Origin: Sarocladium kiliense
Lineage: Eukaryota > Ascomycota > Sordariomycetes > Hypocreales > Sarocladiaceae
Reading direction: 5' to 3'
Assembly (NCBI GenBank): GCA_030734395.1
Contig: JAUZTG010000029.1
Coordinates: 4,836,001-4,900,000, forward strand
Length of the DNA stretch: 64,000 bases
Below the pieces are notes generated by a model. That model was not told the origin of the DNA. It saw only the letters and a program-made list of their open reading frames with translations, and did no database searches. Shown piece after piece: positions 56,494 to 64,000 of this stretch; within the stretch, counting starts at the first letter, position 1; every line of letters starts with the position of its first letter. The position numbers and the translations under genes were made by a program.

Positions 56494-57527
56494 ATGAAGC
56501 TTGCTACGACGATCGCGCTGTGCCTCGCTGCTGCACGACAGGCTGCTGCGTTCCAGGAATGGATTGACGCGACGATTGCCCATGAAGGCGATCCCGTCGG
56601 CGAGGAGATTGACTACGATGGCTGTAAGACTCACCTCGCGCATCTTGATCCTGCCCATATTCTACCCATATTGTGACAACATGTTACCCATATTCTACTC
56701 ATATCTTGCTTCTATCGTTCTCACTGACTTAATCGCCATATTCTAGTAACCCTCTACGTCTCCAAATCAGGCTGCACCACCAAGAAGACCGCCGTCATCT
56801 ACATCACCGACGTCTTCGGAATCAACCTAACCGAAAACAAGCTGTAAGCCTAAAATATCACACCCCAGTCCATTCATCCCATCCTAAGTCTCCCCTCCAG
56901 CCTCGCCGACTCCTTCGCTCGCGCCGGCTACCTCACCATCGCCCCCGACATGTTCGACGGCGAACCCGCCCCAGCCGACCTCAACACCCCCGGCTTCAAC
57001 GCCACCGAGTTCCTCGCCGCTCACGGCCCTGAGGTTGCAGACCCCAAGATCGACGATGCCATCGCCTACGCTAAGAAAGAGTGCGGCGAGGATTGTAAGA
57101 TCGCATTGACGGGGTATTGTTACGGCGGGAGGTACGCCTTCAGGTTCGTGGCGGACGGTAAGGGCGGGGATGTAGCTTTTGCAGCGCATCCCAGTGCATT
57201 GCAGGATGATGAGGTGTTGGATATCAAAGGCCCTGCGAGTGTTGCTGCTGCTGGTAAGTCTCTCTTTTCTGAAATCTCATAACAGTGACAAAAAGAGAAA
57301 CATGGAAACTGACGACGAGGTCAGAGGTCGATACTGTCACCCCCACAGAGCGCCGCCGTGAGATCGAAGATCTCCTTCTTGAGACCCAGCAGCCTTATCA
57401 AATGGCTCTCTACAGCGGGACTTCGCACGGGTTTGGCGTGAGAGCGAATGTGTCTGACCCCGAACAGAAGTTTGGCAAGGAGACGGCGTTCCTTCAGGCA
57501 GTCCATTGGTTCAATACCTGGGCTTGA
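56494..57527 (+). CDS. Secreted dienelactone hydrolase-family protein
   Basis: Four exons: 56494-56623, 56747-56843, 56901-57253, 57325-57527. They encode 260 residues. Residues 1-19 form a signal peptide (MKLATTIALCLAAARQAAA). The catalytic triad of the family is visible: Cys149 in TGYCYGGRY, Asp196 in EVDTVTP and His228 in SGTSHGFGVR. The spacing of 47 and 32 residues is close to that of bacterial dienelactone hydrolase, which supports the splice choices. Family members hydrolyse lactones or esters; secreted fungal ones have largely unknown substrates. Introns have donors GTAAGA, GTAAGC and GTAAGT. Acceptor at 57324 is chosen because it restores the Asp. Confidence 0.9.
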
Positions 57528-57887
57528 TCACGCCGCGTGTCTGGTCGGGGAGGCTTTGGGGCGATAAACATGTAGGAGCACGGGCTATGCTCTCTTATCT
57601 TATAGTGATCCAAATAGCCCTCTCATTTTGATGATGGGTTGAATAGGCCAAGGTCAATCAATGCACTAGAGCACTATCTGCACAGACAGGAAAGTCGACA
57701 GAGCCTTCGTAAATGCATACTATATCCATGGGGTATCGTATGTACTTTTCATCTGCAGAGTAGTCCTCCCACCAACTATTAGTCCATCCCATCCCGTGGT
57801 AACATCCCGTGGTATATATACTCGATAACCCGCTCCACCAAATTAACTCCAAAAGCACTCCTCGTCATCCTATCCCATGACAGTCGC
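57528..57887. other. Convergent 3' region
   Basis: It lies between the stops of the hydrolase and the large Zn2Cys6 gene. No feature seen. Confidence 0.5.
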
Positions 57888-60403
57888 TCAACAAACTCCT
57901 GCAAGAATCGACATCGAATCCGAGATCGGCCTCTCATGCCACTGCAACAGCCCGTCATCATTTACAACAAACTCTGCCACCTCCTCCCTCAACCTCCAAT
58001 CTCCCGTAACCTCATCTCTAACCGGGGAACGGAAGATGATGTGCGTTCCGAAGTCTTCGAATACGAGTTCTCGTCGGCGGAGCTGTAGCCACTGTTCGTT
58101 CTCTGTCCCATAAAGACTGCATGCTTCTTCGACTTCGCGGTTCTTCAGAGCGATGGCACGGAAGACGCGACTGTCACTCAAGGCGTTACGGATCGGGTAC
58201 TGGCCCAAGATGCGGATCGCCTCTTCGCGTACGCGAGGATCTCGACAGCCGAAGGAGGATACAAAGATCGGCCAAGTCCAGCCCGAGTCCATGGCGAAGC
58301 CGCAGTTTGGACGCGCCGCGACAAGGGTCTCTGCCCAGACAGTGATTTCTCGGTATTGCGGAGTGAGACCCTTGGCCGTGACCAGCGCGGAGAATCGGGG
58401 AATCGCGGTATAAATGTATAGGAGTAGATACTCAATGCGAAGGTTGATAGCACCCAAATAAGCTTCCTTGTCTGTATGCGCGTTGCGAGCGCGGTGTTTG
58501 AACAATGGCTCGAAAGCCTCGATCCACCGCTGCAACCAGTATCGTGAGTCGGCAATGAACCTATCGATCTTCTCGTTCTTCTTAACGCTGAGGAGTCTTT
58601 TCTCGATCTCTTCGTTGCTGACCAGGTGGGGGATTCTCAGCTGAGTCGTAACTGCCGTCAAATATGGTATGTATTGGACCATCTGTCGCTGGATCAACGT
58701 CCAATACCCGTGGGCCTCATCATTGCTCGTGAACATGTGCGGCATCTCGTTGAGCTTGGTGACCTTGATGAACTTAGGCCGGAAATAAGGCGAGTGAGGC
58801 TTGAAAGGCATGAGGCCCGCCATACGCGGACTCTTTGGCACCGGACGACCATCCTTCGCTTTTGGTTGCCGCTCCTTGGCCTTCTTGGCGTCTTTCTGTG
58901 CTTCAGTGTCTGGGGTTGGCGATCCTCTGATCGGCAGAGACCCAGAAAGGCTCGGGGGGCTATCGTCGCTTTGTGGACTCGGGAGCCCGGTTGGGCTTGA
59001 TAGGTCTGACATAGCTGCATCTGATAGTGGCGAGCCTGGTTGGCTTGAGGTCCGCCGTGAGAGGTTGCTGATTCGACTCGCGTTCGCTAGATCTGCAGCG
59101 GAAGATGCCGGGAGGATCGCTGGAGGATTGCCAGTAGGGAAGAAGACTTTATTGTATGATCCGACAAAAGATCGAGACTGGAGTTCGAGCGGGCGGAAGC
59201 AGTCCAGCAGTTCCTGAACCATAGCCGGCGGGGCTTGTGCCATACGGACAAGATCTGGCGCCTTCATAGTTCCAGCTGCGAGCTCATTCAGTAAGCTGAA
59301 CCCGTGAGTGATATGCTTGAGAGATGCTGGCATGTTGCCTCGCTGGGTCTCGAAGCAGATGAAGAGCAGCGATGCCATCAGTGCTGTCCGAAGCCCCTCT
59401 TTGGTTGGCCGAGCCTTTGCCTGCATCTTCAAGGCCTCGCAGTAGTACACCAGAGCATTGAGGTAATGCTTGTTATCTGTAGAGAGGGCAGCGGATGCTC
59501 CTTCCTCTATGAAGGCTTTCCGCAAAGCTCCAACAGCCATGGCGCCGAAGCGCAGACTTGGCTCCTCCAACGTTACCTGGGGCATTGTGTCTGTCCATAG
59601 TCTCGATTGGCCGAGACCACCGCTGAGAAATGTCACAGATAGCCCGGTCCATTCAACAAAATAGTCACGCTGTTCGGCTGTCTGAAAGCGATTCGTTGTG
59701 ACAATGGGTTCTGCCAGCAAGGTTGGCGCCTTCTTGGTATGGATGAGCTGAGCGTTCGATTCGGGTTTGTTGTCATCAGAAGAGGGCCCGGCATCAGTAT
59801 AGCCGTCGCAATAGCCTCGCCATTTCATGCAATTCTGACATGATGGCTTAGTCTCATCGCACTTAACATGCCGTTTTCTGCCAAGGGTTTAGAAATTCCA
59901 TTTTTAAAAAAGGGCCTCTGGCTGTCACAGCAGGGGTTGGACAAGTCGAATAACTCACTTGCCTAAATCAGTCGCAACATGGTTAGTAAATAGTCTTGGT
60001 GGTTTATTTTGTTCGCAACTCGATACATCCCATCGATGGAGGTATCGCGAAGCAAAAAGCGAGCAACGGATTTGGTGACTTACAGGTACTGCAACCCGTT
60101 CGGGCTCTTGTCGAGCTTCTCCGGGTATGTCGCGTCCTCGAATCGAGAGCAAATCGATGTGTGCTGCCACGGGCTTGTCCCGACGACGCACTTCTGGGTG
60201 CGGCTGAAGAGCTGTAAACTGGTGTCAGCAAACTTAGCTGAACGGGGCGCCAAGCGGCTGAGACAGCCGCGAGCCTATAATGGCAAGCGATATGTGCGTC
60301 AAATGGCCTTTGCACGCAAGATAGATCGATTTAGCTTGACATACCGGGATGATGACGAGGTGCCTCTGGCGGCGCCGAGCGGGACGGTGAACTGTAGTTC
60401 CAT
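57888..60403 (-). CDS. Zn2Cys6 transcription factor with a 4-nt micro-exon
   Basis: Four exons: 60345-60403, 60084-60211, 59959-59962 (4 nt) and 57888-59877. They encode 726 residues from ATG (MELQFTVPLGAARGTSSSS). Joined, the zinc cluster reads RARTGCSTC, KKRHVK, CDETKPSCQNCMKWRGYC. This is the exact C-x2-C-x6-C-x6-C-x2-C-x6-C spacing. The Cys codon is split after its T, the 4-nt exon GCAA finishes it and begins a Lys codon, and exon 4 follows. Residues beyond about 110 form the helical fungal regulatory domain (ALRKAFIEEGASAALSTDNK; ASLLFICFETQRGNMPASLK), with a Ser/Pro-rich linker near 330-400. It belongs with C6 proteins of the DUF3468/Fungal_trans_2 type. Targets unknown. Confidence 0.85.
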
Positions 60404-63400
60404 ATTCTTGAAAGCCGTCCTGCGTCAGCGGCGCCGGGGTCACCTCACGGGTTGAGTCTGCGCATGCAAAAGCCTCGAACGAATTCCGAAGAAGGATCAA
60501 ATGCTCGTGAATGAAGCAAGTTGTAGCAATCGCTATCCCGTTTGAAGCAAAAGAGTCGTTGCTCGGATGGGTATCAGTGATGAAAGCTGCGTTGGTGATG
60601 AAGTGTCGTGAGAAAGATGATCAAGTTGAGAAGAGGGAGAACGGCGCTGATCTAGAGAGGGGGGTTCCTAGACTGATAGAGGACCCCGAGATCTGGTCTG
60701 GGGAGATTGACCCCCCTGTCGCACGAGCATGGGCCAATTTCCAGTGGGGATGGCAGGGTTACCGGGGCAGGGTTTCCGGTTGTCGTTCACCAGAGCGAAG
60801 ATCAAACAAGGACTGCACGCGGCACACCAGGAAGCGGGACAGGGAGGATACCCTTGGCGTGCCGGTGATGTGACAGTGAATGGCTTGACGGTGAGGCTCA
60901 CGATGCCTGTTGTCGAGCGAGGGAAGTCTGAGGCGAGCAAAGCAGAGTAATGTTGTGGCCGAAACAAGTGAGAGGGCTGCGTCAAGACTGGAGCGAGGAA
61001 GTCGTCATTATTAGCCCACGGAAGCACGGTTCCACGCCGTCGAACGTTGACTGGATGGGATAGGCACTCTAGCCCTCTGTAGTCGATCTTGGAAGGCGAA
61101 TTAGCCTTGGGCCGGCCCCAGCAAACGATGCAAGCGAGGCGGTGGAGCACAGGGCTCTCCCACTTGTCTTAGGCCTAGGTGGTGCGCCCCAGTAGGAAAG
61201 ATTAGGTCGTGTCGATGATGTGTGACCGACGGGCAGGAAAATAGCCCGATGACGGTCGTGCCGGGTGCAAGGACGGTGGAGAATCGCCAGATGGCCAGGA
61301 TGAGCTCGTGGTTGTACGATAAACACGCGAATGTGGGTTTCTCTCCGTGTGATTCACTGTGGTGTGGAATGCGGCCATGTCATTCCATGATTCGCGTACT
61401 GTCGACAGATTGATTCGTGGCGGACGGCTTGGTTATTAATAGCGTCAAGGATGCCGAAGCCCGGAACGGCTGCTGCTGTCTGTTTTGGGATCAATGGACG
61501 GCTGGGCGACGGGCGAAGCAATATTGCAACATTGGCCTACCCAACCTTGCATTGCAGCTTTGTTGGGCTGGAGCGCGGATATGATGTGATAGGCAGACAG
61601 TCTCGTCCAGGACTAGCTGAGTAAGTGTCACTCATTGGTCTGATGTTCCTGCTGCTGGACGATAGTTTCATTTGCCTCCGGGATGCTCTCACCCGGGCAT
61701 GCCCTTGACCACCTGAAGGAGTGTGTATTGATTTCCTGCGTCTCCGTACCCTTGGAAGACCTGCCAAGAGTAAGCTTCCTGCAGAAGATAGTGCCTGCAA
61801 TAGCGCGTGGGAAAGGCGTGCAGGTGCCGCGGTGGATGTGGACTCGATTTCTGTATTGGATGTGTTTGTGTGGGTGTGTGGGTGCGGCTTTCGGGGCAGC
61901 CGGGGTTGGGGTGATGACGACGGAGGCTGTCCCTCGTGGCAGAGTGAAACGACGGACTTGGTGCCAGATGGGAGGAGAATCACGATAGCAGATGGATCGG
62001 CATTGATTGATTGAAGCCACCCGCCGGAGGGCCTGGCAAATCTGGAATGGGTTAGCAAGGCGTTGGCGAGTGCCGGCTGGTGGATTTCAGAGTTTCAATG
62101 CTGGTGGAGCTATTGCTGGAGACAACCTCGGAAGTTGTTTTCGTCCCTGGACAGATTGGTCGCAGGATGAAAGAGCGAGTGGGAGGGAGATGGACCCAAC
62201 CACCCATGATCAAGTGTTGTATTTGATCTTGTGATGTGGTTGCTGATGGCGTTGAGGGGAAAGAGAGCCCTGTCGCTACGAGGTCCCACTCCACTGTCGA
62301 GACAGGGCCCGTCAGATGAGTTTCAGCGGGTGTTGGGAGCAATGTCGCACAGAAGGAGCCACTGGATCTCCCTGAGAGGTACTGGCAGCCGCCGACGACA
62401 GCCATCAACAGCCGCTGACAGCCGCTCGATACCCACGCTCTCGAGTATACGCTAAGGTATCTGCTAAGGTATCTGCTAAGGCATCTGCTAAGGTATCTGG
62501 GGACATGTCGGCCACTAACAACGGCCGCTAAAGACTACTGACAGCCCCTAAACGTGACCTCCCATGGCGTCCTTTGAACCTTCGGCCACTCCCCGCTACA
62601 GAACTCTTGAAATCCACTAAATTGACACAATTACTGTGCAGTAGCTGCCCTGTGCCGCGCGGGACTGGAGCTGGACTGGAATCGAAAGGTGCCCAGAGCA
62701 GAGCAGCCAGCCATCAACCATCAACCTCCACCATCAACCTAGACCACATCCCCTCTTCCCTCCCCTGTACCCTGTCCCCACGCCCACTGCAACATCACCC
62801 ATCCATCATCACCTCCTCCCACGTTGCGCGCGCATCCTTGGATCGAGACATTCCAGCTGATCACCCGCAAGGATCGCTGTCCATCCCGAATTATTATCCA
62901 AATTCGCTTCAGCCGCTCCGTCTCTAACCCAGTCAGTCCTGCTCGCTACCGCAACGGATCCTTCCGAATCTGCCTCACCACGCCCTGGTCATCCACTCAT
63001 CTGCAGCATGCATCCTCGTCAATGAGATCACAAGGCTGACTATGAATAGATTCACGCACCGTAGACGTGAACATTGACGATGCCCAGCCGCCATCACGAG
63101 CCAGCTGAGCTCAGACAAGACACACCGAGCCGAGGCATCGACTCAGTCCGTCTTGCCGCTGCCACCAACGCAGTTGCGACCACCACCACCACCACAAACC
63201 ATACCTACAACGGCATATACCTGACCCCCGTCCAACAGCCGACAATGGTCACCGATGGCGTCTCAACTAGCGCCTCATGCGGTGCCACTTGGGCAACTCC
63301 CATCCCCGTTTGACTCCTGTCAGTCGCAAAACTGCAGGTGGCTGCACGCTTATGTGATTTTCTTACTACTTGCGCAAGGAGAAGGGACGATCCTCATCCC

Positions 63401-63773
63401 GGGCCTCTCCCCGATCATGCGCGGCCAAGCCTCGCCGCAAACGTACACAATCGTGATGCGATTTACTACATTGTGGCTGTTTCATAAACACGAGTCTAAT
63501 CCTCTTGGTCTCTGCCCTAGGATTGGTCTTCCTGATAGCCGCCTGGGCAATAACCGTGCCGTCAATTGACAACATTTGGCCAAGGCTGGGATGCATCCAA
63601 ATCCCGTTATCGGTGACCACGTGCACAAGATCTCGATTCATGGTATCGAAAATCCGCTTCCATTCAACGCCTGGTGAGAAGGCAAAAGCTATCAAATAGC
63701 TCCTTCACACACGTCACAAATATTCCCTACTGTTGGATGCTCATCTGCTCGTTACATCACATCTGCCGACAGC
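60404..63773. other. 3.4-kb gene-poor stretch
   Basis: It has overlapping mirrored frames without recognisable content (60668-61150 and 61537-62058, minus), a 12-bp tandem repeat at 62451, and a CA/CT-rich leader-like stretch (62690-63070). A plus-strand ATG frame at 63080-63313 (78 codons, Thr-rich) follows the leader and may be a first exon; evidence is weak. Confidence 0.4.
62451..62498 (+). repeat. Four tandem copies of a 12-bp unit
   Basis: The unit GCTAAGGTATCT is repeated four times head to tail; the third copy has one change (GCTAAGGCATCT). Related AGCCGCTGAC/AGCCGCTCG repeats lie just upstream (62385-62430). Confidence 0.85.
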
Positions 63774-64000
63774 TCAGCGCCTCTCGCTGGCAACCTCCTC
63801 CGCTTTGACGGGCTCTCTATCCTCAGCACCGGGGTAGTTAAGGGCAGCCTCGCCACCCTTGCCACGCTTGCCCATCTCATACGGCCTGTCGGCTCCCATA
63901 TCGTGGATTGGGTCTCTCGCGCTGGCGCCAACACCCTCAAGGCCAGCACGAACGTGTCTCTTAATGTGGTGCAGCTCCTGGCTAGTTTGGCCGGAGACTG
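63774..64000 (-). CDS. C-terminal part of a small hydrophilic protein (runs off the window end)
   Basis: An open frame enters from the window end and stops at 63774-63776, giving the last 75 residues. It includes TSQELHHIKRHVRAGLEGVG, DPIHDMGADRPYEMGKRGKG and NYPGAEDREPVKAEEVASER. Composition is charged and Gly/Ala/Glu-rich, with no membrane segment. The clean coding character contrasts with the noncoding stretch before it. I do not recognise the family; small stress- or conidiation-related proteins have similar composition, but that is a guess. The start and any introns lie outside the window. Confidence 0.6.
   Translation of the reverse strand, partial: VSGQTSQELHHIKRHVRAGLEGVGASARDPIHDMGADRPYEMGKRGKGGEAALNYPGAEDREPVKAEEVASERR

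Noticed and set aside
60004..60315. Separate 103-codon minus-strand frame upstream of the large C6 gene
   Set aside because: It contains exon 2 of that gene (RARTGCSTC) and continues into intron sequence; its own start is not ATG.
61537..62058. 173-codon minus-strand frame
   Set aside because: Non-protein-like composition and an overlapping frame on the other strand.

Overview
The window is nuclear DNA of a filamentous ascomycete (Pezizomycotina). Genes are split by short GT-AG introns of about 45-130 nt with CTAAC-like branch points. The gene set is typical of these moulds: two Zn2Cys6 regulators, an RTA1-family membrane protein, a BtgC-type GH17 protein, an X325/BIM1 copper protein, the SAGA subunit Spt8, and an NLR-like ankyrin protein. 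I cannot place the species or class. Every coding model below was assembled by reading splice sites by eye and checking that the phase closes, so several genes include exons that a simple ORF scan misses.

Region 1 (1-10.6 kb) is an accessory, defence-like block. A truncated ankyrin-repeat gene on the minus strand faces away from a 1,899-residue fungal NLR-like protein. That protein has a degenerate alpha/beta-hydrolase, a degenerate NACHT-like segment, about 20 ankyrin repeats and a ZZ zinc finger. It is followed by an intronless beta-rich protein of unknown function. This is the best candidate for an undescribed system in the window.

Region 2 (10.8-23.8 kb) is metabolic. It holds a secreted GH16 glucanase, a cytosolic GH31 glycosidase converging on a GH2 beta-galactosidase (62 bp between stops), a zinc alcohol dehydrogenase and a 7TM RTA1-like protein. 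Region 3 (26.3-32.3 kb) holds a Met/Asn-rich protein with a 147-nt internal repeat, a KduD-like SDR, and a convergent small Zn2Cys6 regulator whose zinc cluster is built from three exons, one only 19 nt long.

Region 4 (33.2-46.9 kb) is mostly housekeeping. A STRAP-like WD40 protein and Doa1/PLAA lie head to head, followed by X325/BIM1, an SRR1-like protein, a coiled-coil protein with a GC-AG intron, and the GH17 protein BtgC. Region 5 (46.9-64 kb) holds a 4-kb gene-poor stretch, SPT8, a charged Pro-rich protein, a secreted dienelactone hydrolase, and a larger Zn2Cys6 regulator whose zinc cluster appears to need a 4-nt micro-exon. It also has a 3.4-kb gene-poor stretch with a 12-bp tandem repeat, and the C-terminus of a small hydrophilic protein running off the window end. 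No rRNA gene, CRISPR array, intact transposon or polyketide/peptide synthase was seen.
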